A stretch of 17,337 nt of DNA from DASYML01 sp036399835 (GCA_036399835.1 DASWMI010000103.1:1-17337); one strand, 5' to 3'. Positions 7,482-16,482 are shown, counted from the stretch's first letter. The notes: a model not told the origin generated them from the letters alone. Program-made: numbers and translations.

Positions 7482-8341
7482 CAGGTTGAGACTATCTCTT
7501 CCGTCTCGGCCTCGGCGTCGGCGGCCTGCTTGTCCGGCCCGCGCGCAGGCGCAGAGCGCGGGACTTCGAGCGCCTGAAAGATGGAGGCGCGCAGTTTCGT
7601 GGCATCCAGCCCGCGCCTGATCTGCCCACCCTGGACAAAGGAGATTAGCCCCGTCTCTTCAGAGACGACGACGGCCACGGCGTCCGTGTCTTCCGTGATG
7701 CCTATGGCCGCGCGATGGCGCGTGCCGAGGTCTTTCGAGAGACGCGGATTCAAAGTGAGCGGCAGGAAGCATGCGGCGGCGGCGACTCGGTGGCGGCGTA
7801 TGACAACCGCGCCGTCATGGAGCGGGGTCGCCGGATTAAAGATGGTCACGAGCAGGTCGTAGCTCAGCTCGGCTTCGAGCTTGACGCCGCCGTCCACCAC
7901 GTTCTTGAGGCCGACGCCGCGCTCTATGACGATGAGCGCGCCCGTCTTGGTCGAAGCCAGGGTCGTAGCGGCAAGCACGATTTCGTCATAAACGCCTTCG
8001 CCGAACTGTCCTCTATGACGGCGCGCGAAGGGCATCCGCACCCGATTGCCAAAGGAGATGAGCGCCTGCCTGATCTCGGATTGAAAGAGCACGATGATTG
8101 CCACGCCGATATAGAGTAGAGCGCCGCGCAGGACGAATTCGAGCGTCGCTAAATCCTGGTTGACCGCCAGCCAGTAAAGGAGCGCGAAAGCTGCGATGGC
8201 CGCAGCCATCGGCGCGGCGCGTGTCCCACGCACCAGCTTCAAGACCGCATACACGATGAGAAAGACCAGCGCGATGTCCGCCAGATTGCGCGGCTCGCCA
8301 AGCCTTCCAAGATATTCGCGATATGGCAGTAGCAGAAGCAT
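7481..8341 (-). CDS. cdaA: CdaA, membrane diadenylate cyclase (c-di-AMP synthase)
   Basis: CdaA condenses two ATP into cyclic di-AMP, a second messenger tied to potassium, osmotic and cell-wall control. The protein is 286 aa with three predicted membrane helices near residues 20-37, 43-60 and 70-88, then a cytosolic DisA_N (DAC) domain. Both catalytic signatures are present: DGA at 176-178 in PLHDGAVVIR, and GTRHRAAIG at 206-214. SEETG (227-231) matches the conserved acidic segment. The C-terminal 25 residues are low complexity and acidic. The ATG has AAGAGGA only one base upstream, which is too close to be a normal ribosome site, because repeat A2 runs almost up to the start. It heads the cdaA-cdaR-glmM group. 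Confidence 0.96.
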   Translation of the reverse strand: MLLLLPYREYLGRLGEPRNLADIALVFLIVYAVLKLVRGTRAAPMAAAIAAFALLYWLAVNQDLATLEFVLRGALLYIGVAIIVLFQSEIRQALISFGNRVRMPFARRHRGQFGEGVYDEIVLAATTLASTKTGALIVIERGVGLKNVVDGGVKLEAELSYDLLVTIFNPATPLHDGAVVIRRHRVAAAACFLPLTLNPRLSKDLGTRHRAAIGITEDTDAVAVVVSEETGLISFVQGGQIRRGLDATKLRASIFQALEVPRSAPARGPDKQAADAEAETEEIVST

Positions 8342-8348
8342 TCCTCTT

Positions 8349-8436
8349 ATTTGCGATTTTAGATTTTAGATTTTAGATTGAGGAAGAATGCCGGAGTAAT
8401 TCTTTGTTCTTCAATCAAAAATCGCAAATCTAAAAT
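8349..8436. repeat. Heptamer-arm inverted repeat, copy A2 (CDF-cdaA gap)
   Basis: The left arm is ATTTGCG (8349-8355) and three exact ATTTTAG units (8356-8376), then ATTG. The right arm is CAAT (8412-8415), CAAAAAT, CGCAAAT and CTAAAAT (8416-8436). The centre pairs through AAGAAT/ATTCTT. It spans nearly the whole gap between the CDF stop and the cdaA start, ending 7 bp from the cdaA ATG. Size (88 bp), unit order and left/right asymmetry are the same as in A1 about 1 kb away, with changes in single units. Confidence 0.92.
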
Positions 8437-8441
8437 CCTCT

Positions 8442-9389
8442 TTATCCGATGTGCTGCGGGATAGGGTCCGGCTTGGCGCTTTCGCTTTCGCGCGCGGCCT
8501 CCAGAAAAATCTCATAAACTTTTGGCTCGGCCTGCTTAATCATCTTCTCAACTTCGCAGATGGTCTCTTCAATCTGGTCTGTCGTGAGATCGTTGCGCAG
8601 GTTGATGTGCGCGTTAATGAGAATCTGTTTGGGGGAGAGATGCATGGTCAGCAGCTCTATAATCTCGACCACGTTCGGGTGCTCGATGATGGCGCTGCGT
8701 ATGCGTTCCAACGTGCGCGGCGTGGCGGCTTCGCCGAGCAGCAGCCCGCGCGAGGAGCGCGCCAGCGCAAATGCCACGAAGGCCAGCACGACGCCGATAG
8801 CCATCGAAGATAGCCCGTCCCAGTAAGCGCCGCCGCCCGGCCCAGTGTGCCTGTCTGTCAGGTAGATGCCGATGGCCGCGATGACGATGCCGACCAGCGC
8901 CGCCGCATCTTCAAAGATCACTGTCTTGGCCGTGGGGTCTTTCGACTCGCGCAGGTATTCACGAAACGACAGCCCCTCGTGATGCGCTTCCCTGGCCTCC
9001 TGTTGAATCGCCAGCGCGATGGACGCGGATTCGAGCACGAAGGAGATGCCGAGTACCCAGTAGGCCCAGTTCAAATGCTCGGGCGCGTGCGGGTGCGAGA
9101 GCTTCTGATAGCCTTCGTAAAGCGCGTAGGTCGCGCCCACGCCAAAGATAAAGATCGCCGCGATAAAGGACCAGAAAAAGCGTTCCTTGCCGTGGCCGAA
9201 GGGATGTTTATCCGAGGGCGGGCGTTTGTAAAAGCGCAGGCCCAGAAGCAGGAAGACCTGATTGGTCGTATCGGCTACGGAGTGCAACGCTTCGGCCATC
9301 ATGCCCGAAGAACCCGAGTGAAAAGCCGCCCAAAACTTCATGATCGAGATGACCCCGTTGGCAAAGAGCGCGCCCAGCACTGCCCACAT
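8442..9389 (-). CDS. Cation diffusion facilitator (ZnT9-like CDF transporter)
   Basis: This is an inner-membrane metal/proton antiporter of the CDF family, 315 aa. The ATG at 9389 has AAGGAGA six bases upstream. The transport-site helix II reads HSVADTTNQ (His36, Asp40, Asn43), and the cytosolic signature DKHPFGHGKERFFW follows at 60-73. Helix V, which in zinc CDFs has HxxxD, instead reads FEDAAALVGI (Glu160-Asp161). The pairing DTxNQ plus ED is the SLC30A9/ZnT9-type pattern, so metal choice cannot be assumed to be zinc. A C-terminal cytosolic alpha-beta domain (about 225-305, HLSPKQILINAHINL) is present. It lies 100 bp upstream of cdaA on the same strand, separated by repeat A2. Confidence 0.93.
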   Translation of the reverse strand: MWAVLGALFANGVISIMKFWAAFHSGSSGMMAEALHSVADTTNQVFLLLGLRFYKRPPSDKHPFGHGKERFFWSFIAAIFIFGVGATYALYEGYQKLSHPHAPEHLNWAYWVLGISFVLESASIALAIQQEAREAHHEGLSFREYLRESKDPTAKTVIFEDAAALVGIVIAAIGIYLTDRHTGPGGGAYWDGLSSMAIGVVLAFVAFALARSSRGLLLGEAATPRTLERIRSAIIEHPNVVEIIELLTMHLSPKQILINAHINLRNDLTTDQIEETICEVEKMIKQAEPKVYEIFLEAARESESAKPDPIPQHIG

Positions 9390-9431
9390 TAACCGTCTCC
9401 TTCAACCTTCAGAAATTGAAGCTCCGCTTGG

Positions 9432-9460
9432 ATTATGGGGCAAACAAGAGTGCAAAGCAA
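9432..9460 (-). promoter_or_regulatory. Possible sigma-70 promoter of the CDF gene
   Basis: On the minus strand, TTGCTT (9460-9455) and CATAAT (9437-9432) are 17 bp apart. The predicted start at about 9425 gives a short leader of about 35 nt to the ATG at 9389, which contains the AAGGAGA ribosome site. The -35 match is modest. Confidence 0.4.
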
Positions 9461-9502
9461 AGGAGCGGGAGAGCGAAGCGTTGAGGGATGAAGAAGAATC
9501 GA

Positions 9503-9586
9503 GCGATTGATTGATTAACTCAAGCGGCGATTGAACGTTTTGTTGATTGATTCAATCGGGCAATGAATAAATGAATCAACAATTCA
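9503..9586. repeat. Degenerate AT-rich inverted repeat in the M50-CDF gap
   Basis: Short GATTGATT-type direct repeats (9505-9516, 9544-9551) are followed by an imperfect dyad. TTGAA...TTGTTGATT...ATTCA (about 9531-9554) faces TGAAT...AATCAAC...TTCAA (about 9564-9586). It resembles the heptamer-arm elements elsewhere, but the 7-bp period is not clean here. It ends just before the TGA of the M50 gene at 9591. Confidence 0.5.
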
Positions 9587-9590
9587 ACTC

Positions 9591-10709
9591 TCATTCCTTC
9601 CTTTTGACTGTTCCGCGTTGAAGAAAGCCTATGATTTCTCCTGCGTGGTTGATGACGGCGAGAGAGCCTACGCCGTTGCGGCGCATGAGCTGGTCGGCGC
9701 GCTCCATCGTGGTTGAGGGGTCAACGAAAAAGAGCGGGTCAACGGGTCGCATCACGTCGCGTGCGCGCGTCGAATGCCAACGCTCGCGCGGCAGCTCCTT
9801 GACATCCTCAAGCGCGAGGATGCCGTGCAGCCTTTGATTCCGGGCCACAGGAAAACTGGTCTGGCGATGCATCGGCAGAATTGAATCCACCAGCTTGCTG
9901 ATGAGCACATCAGGCTCAAGCATGACGGGCGTCGTCATGACATCGCCGACGGTAATCTCTTTGGCTGTGCGCGCGTGCTTGACGACGCGGTAGGCTGCGT
10001 CGAGCAGGAAGAGTCCGACGAGGACGGACCAGAGCCCCGTCAAGCGCGCAAAAGTCGCAGCCATGTAGAGGCCAAAGACGACGAGCGTTCCGGCAATCAG
10101 GATGCCGCAGACGCCGGCGATGCGCGTCGCTTCGAGCATGTTACCACGCGTGCGCCAGATGGCCGCGCGCAGGACGCGACCACCATCAAGCGGGTAGCCC
10201 GGAAAGAGATTGAAGACGGCCAGCAGGATATTGCCTGAGCCGATGAAGGAGAAGAGCGCGACGGCGATGTTGTAATGCCAGAGCGTAGAGATGTAGGCCG
10301 CCAGATAAGCGAGCGCGCCGAAGATAAAACTTGCCGCTGGTCCAGCGATGGCAATATGAAATTCCGCGCGCGGGTTGTCGGCCTCGCGTCTCAAACGCGT
10401 AAAGCCGCCAAATGGGTGCAGGACTATCTCTTCAATCTCGATGCCTTCGGCGCGTCCCATGAGGGCGTGCGAAAGCTCGTGGCCGAAGATGGAAAAGAAG
10501 AGCGCGAGCGTTGTCAGGATGCCGAGAAACCATGACGTGAGAGCATCGAGCGGCGGCAGCGTCATCGTGCTAAAGCGATGCGGCCCGCGCTGCAAGGAGG
10601 CTGCAATCAACCAGACGCTCAGCGCGAAGACGACAAACCAGCGATAATCTATCCGCACGGGAATCCCGTACACACGCGCCACCAGGATTTGTCGTCTGAA
10701 GAAGCCCAC
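9591..10709 (-). CDS. Site-2-type (M50) intramembrane metalloprotease with two CBS domains
   Basis: This is a zinc intramembrane protease of the SpoIVFB/Rip3-like branch, 372 aa. The zinc ligands are HELSH at 77-81 in a membrane helix (FSIFGHELSHALMGRAEG) and Asp175 in NLFPGYPLDGGRVLRA (167-182). About five to six hydrophobic segments occupy residues 22-240. Two CBS motifs follow, about 253-305 (VGDVMTTPVML) and 316-368 (ARDVMRPVDPL, ending VINHAGEIIGFL). CBS domains in this branch bind adenine nucleotides, so activity may follow energy or nucleotide state; the substrate is unknown. The start is GTG (10709) because MGFFRRQILVARVYGIPVRI fits the family N-terminus. No ribosome site precedes it: repeat B abuts the start. 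Confidence 0.93.
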   Translation of the reverse strand: MGFFRRQILVARVYGIPVRIDYRWFVVFALSVWLIAASLQRGPHRFSTMTLPPLDALTSWFLGILTTLALFFSIFGHELSHALMGRAEGIEIEEIVLHPFGGFTRLRREADNPRAEFHIAIAGPAASFIFGALAYLAAYISTLWHYNIAVALFSFIGSGNILLAVFNLFPGYPLDGGRVLRAAIWRTRGNMLEATRIAGVCGILIAGTLVVFGLYMAATFARLTGLWSVLVGLFLLDAAYRVVKHARTAKEITVGDVMTTPVMLEPDVLISKLVDSILPMHRQTSFPVARNQRLHGILALEDVKELPRERWHSTRARDVMRPVDPLFFVDPSTTMERADQLMRRNGVGSLAVINHAGEIIGFLQRGTVKRKE

Positions 10710-10714
10710 GGAAC

Positions 10715-10817
10715 AGTTTTCAATTTTGAGTTTTCAGTTTTCAGCCCGGAGTTTCCAGTTTTGAGTTCAGTTTTCAGTTGAGAGATGATGTGTCTTGGAC
10801 TGAAAACCGAAAACTGC
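10715..10817. repeat. Heptamer-arm inverted repeat B (mreB-M50 gap)
   Basis: Ten tandem units based on AGTTTTC run from 10715 to 10782. Variants include AATTTTG, AGTTTCC, AGTTTTG, AGCCCGG, a 5-bp AGTTC, and AGTTGAG last. After a 16-bp spacer, the complementary arm ACT, GAAAACC, GAAAACT runs from 10799 to 10815. GTTTTCAGT pairs perfectly with ACTGAAAAC. The left arm is much longer than the right. It fills the gap from the M50 GTG start to the restored mreB stop. Confidence 0.88.
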
Positions 10818-10820
10818 TTT

Positions 10821-11922
10821 TCAAATATTCGCTTCGGCGTCGGTCAGGGTTTGCGGCTCGGTGCGTGTCACGCGGCGCAGCAGGAGCGGCGCGTCAAAGA
10901 GTTGCGCCAGACCGCGGACGGTGGCAAAGCGCGGGTCTTCGGCGATGCTGACGGGCAAGCGTCTCTTCGTTCAGATACTCGGCCAGTCCTTCGAGCTGTG
11001 CGCCGCCGCCCGTCAAGATTAATCCGCGATCATAAATATCCGCCGCCACTTCGGGCTGCAACTCGGCGAGCGTATCCTTGACGGCCTGCGCAATCTTGCG
11101 TATCACGGGCTGCGCCACGACGTAAATTTCATCAACCTTGACTTCGGTCGCCTGCGGGCTGCCCGTCTGGACTTCGCGTCCCTTGACCGTCATCGTCAGC
11201 GTCGAATCCTGCGGCGGCGTGGCCGAACCCATCTCCAACTTGAGACGCTCAGCCGTGTTGGCCCCGATAGCCAATCCGTGATGACGGCGCAGGCGGTCAA
11301 TAATCGCCGTATCAATATCGGAGCTTCCAGTGCGCTCTGCGTGCGCATGTATAATCGCGCCCTGTGCGACGACGGCGACGTTGGTTGTCGCGCCGCCGAC
11401 ATCGACGACGGCTGAGGCTCTCAGGTCTTCAATCGAAACGCCCGCGCCGATGGCCGCCGCGAGTCCTTCTTCGACCATGTAGACGCGGCCTATGTGCGCG
11501 TCCGCAGCAGCAGAGAGGAGCGCGCGCTGCTCAACCTGCGTGACGCCCGACAGCACGCTCATGACGGCGCGGCGGCTAAAATGAGAGATGCCGCTGCGCG
11601 CCTTGCGTACAAAGTAATCGAGCATGGCGCGCGTCCTCTCGAAATCTGCCACGACGCCGTCCACCATCGGCGCAATCAGGGAGACATCGCGCGCTTCGCG
11701 TCCCTGCATCTGCCGCGCCTCGCTCCCGACCGCCAGGACTTCGCCCGTTGCCTTGTTGACCGCCACAATCGAAGGCTCGTCAACCACCACGCCGCGTCCG
11801 AGCACGTTGATAATCGTGCTTGCGGACCCCATGTCTATCGCCATCGAGTCGGAGACCAGATTGCGTAGCGCGCTAAAGCCCATAAAGCTGCGCGTCTTTT
11901 TCATAAACGAGCTGGATGACAT
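10821..11922 (-). CDS. mreB: MreB-family actin homologue, frame broken near the 3' end
   Basis: MreB polymerises under the membrane and organises cell-wall synthesis. Start ATG 11922 has GAGGTG five bases upstream; the open frame extends to 11964 but only into repeat C. Actin-fold motifs: phosphate-1 AIDMGSASTIINV (canonically DLGTANT), phosphate-2 VDVGGATTNVAVVAQG, IGANTAERLKLEMGSA, and YDRGLILTGGGAQLEGLAEYLNEET. After EET the frame runs into unrelated sequence and stops at 10894. In the next frame, from 10958, the minus strand encodes LPVSIAEDPRFATVRGLAQL and a tail ending at TGA 10821. That is the expected MreB C-terminus, so a +1 (or -2) shift lies at about 10959-10962. It could be an assembly error or a real mutation. 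Restored length is about 367 aa, slightly long for the family. No mreC or mreD is adjacent. Confidence 0.9.
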
Positions 11923-11939
11923 AAACACCTCGTAAACGC

Positions 11940-12004
11940 GTAAATCGTGAATCTTCAATAGCAAGGGCTGCTCTCTCTTGAAGATTCACGATTTCGGATT
12001 TACG
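11940..12004. repeat. Heptamer-arm inverted repeat C (cyclase-mreB gap)
   Basis: The left arm is GTAAATC, GTGAATC, TTCAA (11940-11958). The right arm is TTGAA, GATTCAC, GATTTCG, GATTTAC (11978-12003). The inner 17 bp pair perfectly, and the loop has its own AGCA/TGCT pairing. The right arm has one extra heptamer (CGAAATC read on the complement) between the two shared ones. It lies upstream of the mreB ribosome site and downstream of the cyclase stop. Confidence 0.9.
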
Positions 12005-12057
12005 TCTTTCATTGCTTTCCCTTGATCGAAGATGGCTGCCATTTCAGTCAACTCGGG

Positions 12058-13713
<1,656 letters not shown>

Positions 13714-13836
13714 AGCAATACAGGAAAACTCCTGCCACGGCGCTCTCTCTGGTCAGCGCCCGCTTATCTTTCAATGAGAAACGTTCACCGGCGCGGGCAG
13801 TGAACTCTAAGGATTTTACAGGCAAATGCCTTTTGA

Positions 13837-13866
13837 ATCCTAACAGCACCGGACAACCGCTGACAA
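13837..13866 (-). promoter_or_regulatory. Candidate promoter of the adenylate cyclase gene
   Basis: On the minus strand, TTGTCA (13866-13861) and TAGGAT (13842-13837) are 18 bp apart, with TG one base before the -10 (extended -10). The predicted leader is about 115 nt long. It contains the 6-bp dyad GTTCAC/GTGAAC (13783-13805) separated by 11 bp. Confidence 0.45.
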
Positions 13867-14064
13867 CCTGAGATGAGTGGCCTTTATCAAACATCGCCAC
13901 CGATTCAAGCTCTTTATCTGAAAATCAAATCGCGGTCGAAAGCCTTGTTCACGCCGAAAGTTTTGGTCCACATTTTCTCCCCGCTCCCTGGCTCGCGGCT
14001 TCTTTCTACTCGCCTTTGTGTTTGCCTCTCGTTCGTCTCTGCGCTGGCATAAGTTTTGGAAACC

Positions 14065-14094
14065 TTGACGCTCCGTCAGACCGCTTGTTACACT
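14065..14094 (+). promoter_or_regulatory. Sigma-70 promoter of carD
   Basis: TTGACG (14065-14070) and TACACT (14089-14094) lie 18 bp apart, matching the consensus at 5/6 and 4/6. Transcription would start near 14101, leaving a leader of about 113 nt before the ATG at 14214. The leader has no riboswitch that I recognise. Confidence 0.6.
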
Positions 14095-14213
14095 TTCGTA
14101 AGAATTTTGAAATGACCCGACGCATTCTCTGCGCGGCGCTCTTATCAAAACGGGTTTACCCCCAGACCTGTGCGTGCGGCGCAGTCTGATTTTTGTCATT
14201 CGATGGAGGTGCT

Positions 14214-14762
14214 ATGGTGGGCTTTAAAGTCGGCCAGAAAGTTGTGTACCCTAATCATGGAATCGGAACCATCGAGCAGATCGAACAGAAGGAGATAGGC
14301 ACCAGTTCACTTCCCTTCTACATGCTTCGTCTGGCTGCTACCAACACAGTGGTTATGGTCCCGGTCGCCAATGCCACGGAAGTTGGCCTTCGTGCTCCGA
14401 TAACATCAGGTGAATGCGAGCTGCTCTTGAAACATCTGGCAGATGATTTTTCGTCTCCCGCTCACGATTGGAAAGATCGCTTTAAAGAGTTCTCTGAAAA
14501 GATGCGCACGGGCGACATTTTCGGCGTCGCCGACGTGCTCAAGAATCTCTCTTTCCTGAGCCAGTTCAAGCCGCTTTCATTCCGCGAGCAGCGAATGCTT
14601 GAACGCGCGCGTTATCTGGTTGTCTCCGAACTGGCAGCCGTCTGCCGCCAGCCCGAATGCAGCGTCGAATCACGTGTCGAACAGGCTCTCGCACGCGCCT
14701 GCGCCAAGCACGCCAGCCGCCCTGCACGCGCGCGCGCCGTCGGCGCAGCGGTCGGCCACTGA
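14214..14762 (+). CDS. carD: CarD-family transcription regulator
   Basis: CarD binds the RNA polymerase beta subunit and stabilises the open promoter complex, acting on many housekeeping promoters. ATG 14214 follows GGAGGTG directly; a TTG at 14193 in the same frame lacks a ribosome site and was rejected. The protein is 182 aa, near the usual 160-170. The N-terminal RNA-polymerase-interaction Tudor-like domain covers about 1-60 (FKVGQKVVYPNHGIGTIEQI, and YMLRLAATNTVVMVPV). The C-terminal helical DNA-binding domain covers about 65-165 and includes Trp86 (HDWKDRF), in the place of the tryptophan that wedges into the -10 minor groove in mycobacterial CarD. A basic Ala/Arg-rich tail (about 160-182) is extra. 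It sits alone, divergent from the cyclase gene. Confidence 0.94.
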   Translation: MVGFKVGQKVVYPNHGIGTIEQIEQKEIGTSSLPFYMLRLAATNTVVMVPVANATEVGLRAPITSGECELLLKHLADDFSSPAHDWKDRFKEFSEKMRTGDIFGVADVLKNLSFLSQFKPLSFREQRMLERARYLVVSELAAVCRQPECSVESRVEQALARACAKHASRPARARAVGAAVGH

Positions 14763-14862
14763 CCGGCTGCAATCTTCCGCCCGAATCAATCTACAGGCCG
14801 CTCCACACGCTCGCCCGACCCCAGAGGGCGTCACGGGCAGCGTGCGCGATAAAATAGGTCTC

Positions 14863-14955
14863 GGAGTCTAGAGGCAGGAGAGTCCGAGAGTCAAAAGACA
14901 AAGACAAAGAAAGTCTTAATGCCTTTGACTCTCTGACTCTCGGACTCCGGACTCT
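14863..14955. repeat. Heptamer-arm inverted repeat D (carD-CNNM gap)
   Basis: The left side contains GGAGTCT (14863-14869), a degraded 9-bp unit, AGAGTCC (14879-14885), GAGAGTC (14886-14892), then AAAAG. The right side is CTTT, GACTCTC (14927-14933), an 8-bp TGACTCTC, GGACTCC (14942-14948) and GGACTCT (14949-14955). GAGAGTCAAA pairs exactly with its complement. The right arm has an extra unit. It ends 9 bp before the promoter of the next gene and may also act as the end of the carD transcript, although there is no T-run. Confidence 0.85.
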
Positions 14956-14960
14956 TCTCG

Positions 14961-14969
14961 TGCTATAAT
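14961..14969 (+). promoter_or_regulatory. Extended -10 promoter of the CNNM/CorC gene
   Basis: TGCTATAAT is a perfect TATAAT with the TGn extension. No consensus -35 is present at the right distance, since that position falls inside repeat D. Transcription would start near 14976, about 55 nt before the ATG at 15031. Confidence 0.6.
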
Positions 14970-15030
14970 TTCGGCGTTGTGATTTCCAATAAAACTTTGA
15001 GCTTTGAATATTTCCCCATCTTTAATTGCG

Positions 15031-16482
15031 ATGGATGAACCTGGCAGTTATCTTCTTCTGGCTCTTTTCCTGGACGAGAGCGCCGCGCACGAATCTCTCA
15101 ATCTCACGGGAGCTTTGCTCAAGCTGTTAGCCGTTTTCCTTCTGGTCGGAGCCAACGGATTCTTCGTCGGGTCGGAGTTTGCGCTTGTTTCCGTGCGCCG
15201 CGCCAAGCTCGAATCGCGCGCCGCCGCTGGCAGCCGGAGCGCCAGGGCTGCCTTAAACCTGCTCGACAATCCGACCATTTTTATCTCCGCCACGCAACTC
15301 GGCATCACGCTCGCTTCGCTCGCGCTCGGCTGGATCGGCGAGCCGACGGTCGCGGCGCTGCTGCTCCCGCTCGCCGAGCGCATCACCTCCGAAGGCAAGG
15401 CCGCTTACATAGCTCACGTCACGGCCATCGCCATCGCCTTCACACTCATCACGTACCTGCATATCGTGCTCGGCGAATTGATGCCCAAGATGTTTGCGAT
15501 GGAGCGCGCGGAAACGCTGGCGCTGCTGGCCGCGCGCCCGCTCGCTCTGTTTGCCTGGACCTTTCAGGCTCCGATCTGGATTTTTAATAAGACCGGAACA
15601 TTTCTGGGTCGGCTTCTGGGACTCAAATCATCGCTTGAGCACACGTCCGTTTACACCGAGCAGGAGTTGAAGCACCTGATAGATATTTCTCTTAAAAGCG
15701 GACACCTGCGTCCAGCCGAGCGCCGTTTGATTCACAGCGTCTTCGATTTTTCCGAGACGGTCGTGCGCGAAGCGATGGTCCCGCGCACGGAGATGGCCGC
15801 CATCCCCAACGATTGCTCGCTTGAAGATATTGCCAAAGCATTTCGCCAGCATGGTTATTCACGCCTGCCCGTCTATCGTGAATCGCTCGACGACATGCTC
15901 GGCTTCGTGCACAGCAAGGATGTCATGCCGTACCTGCTGCGCCCTGAAAAGTTTCGTCTTGAGCATGTCCTGCACAAACCCATGTATGTCGTTGACACGG
16001 CGCGGCTCGAAGACGTGCTCAAGCAGATGCAGAAGGAGAGAGTCCATTTTGGTTTCGTCGTGGATGAGCACGGCGGCATCGAAGGTATCATCACGCTCGA
16101 AGATTTGCTTGAAGAGATTGTCGGCGACCTTTCCGATAAGCACAACCCCGAAGTTGACGAGCAGGTGACGGAAGAGCGCGACGGCACTTACCTGCTCGAC
16201 GGCGGCCTCGCGGTGCGCGACCTCAATCGCCGCCTGAGCCTCTCGCTGCCAGAATCCGAAGCCTACACGACCATCGCCGGATTCCTGATGAGCGCCGCCG
16301 GTCACGTCCTCCAACCCGGCGAAGTGGTCCAGCACGACGGACTGCTCTTTCGCGTCGAGCGCGTCGAGCGCCGGCGCATCCTCAGCGTGCGTCTGGAAAG
16401 AGCTGAAGCACGGGAAGAATCCGAGATGAACGCGGCAGGCAACGGTGCTGGCAGCCAGCATGAAGAGAAACAGAAGAAGTAA
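15031..16482 (+). CDS. CNNM/CorC-type membrane protein with CBS pair (HlyC/CorC family)
   Basis: This is an inner-membrane protein of the CNNM/DUF21 family; characterised relatives move magnesium or other divalent ions, and the family was once called hemolysin-like. It is 483 aa from ATG 15031; a TTG at 15004 would add nine residues, and neither start has a clear ribosome site. A CNNM domain with about four membrane segments (about 30-200) shows NGFFVGSEFALVSVRRAKLE, ATQLGITLASLALGWIGEP and HIVLGELMPKMFAMERAE. A CBS pair follows (about 245-370; VPRTEMAAIP, HGYSRLPVYR, VVDEHGGIEGIITLEDLLEEIVGD). Last comes a C-terminal CorC_HlyC domain (about 380-457; LDGGLAVRDLNRRL, AYTTIAGFLM). The last 25 residues are a polar tail. 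Transport substrate is not deducible from the sequence. Confidence 0.93.
   Translation: MDEPGSYLLLALFLDESAAHESLNLTGALLKLLAVFLLVGANGFFVGSEFALVSVRRAKLESRAAAGSRSARAALNLLDNPTIFISATQLGITLASLALGWIGEPTVAALLLPLAERITSEGKAAYIAHVTAIAIAFTLITYLHIVLGELMPKMFAMERAETLALLAARPLALFAWTFQAPIWIFNKTGTFLGRLLGLKSSLEHTSVYTEQELKHLIDISLKSGHLRPAERRLIHSVFDFSETVVREAMVPRTEMAAIPNDCSLEDIAKAFRQHGYSRLPVYRESLDDMLGFVHSKDVMPYLLRPEKFRLEHVLHKPMYVVDTARLEDVLKQMQKERVHFGFVVDEHGGIEGIITLEDLLEEIVGDLSDKHNPEVDEQVTEERDGTYLLDGGLAVRDLNRRLSLSLPESEAYTTIAGFLMSAAGHVLQPGEVVQHDGLLFRVERVERRRILSVRLERAEAREESEMNAAGNGAGSQHEEKQKK

Larger units (their letters stand above)
13714..14213. other. Divergent regulatory region between the cyclase gene and carD
   Basis: This 500-bp region carries outward-facing promoters for the cyclase (minus) and carD (plus), each with a leader of more than 100 nt. 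A 6-bp dyad at 13783-13805 could be an operator or a weak hairpin. The middle (about 13867-14064) is pyrimidine-rich on the plus strand (for example 13975-14040). I see no gene, RNA family or terminator there; a minus-strand open frame at 13840-14199 looks spurious. Confidence 0.6.

Noticed and set aside
7394..8436. Possible CRISPR array or IS ends at the repeat pairs flanking cdaA
   Set aside because: Units are 7 bp without spacers, no transposase or cas gene is near, and no target-site duplication was visible.
13783..13805. GTTCAC-N11-GTGAAC dyad as an operator
   Set aside because: Six-bp arms with a wide spacer occur by chance at this length; not matched to any regulator, so it is only mentioned under the region entry.
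13840..14199. 119-codon minus-strand open frame in the cyclase-carD region
   Set aside because: It overlaps both promoters, the product is basic and Arg-rich without any motif, and no ribosome site is present.
14101..14213. Possible riboswitch in the long carD leader
   Set aside because: I found only weak CTGCGC/GCGCAG pairing and no conserved aptamer core that I recognise.
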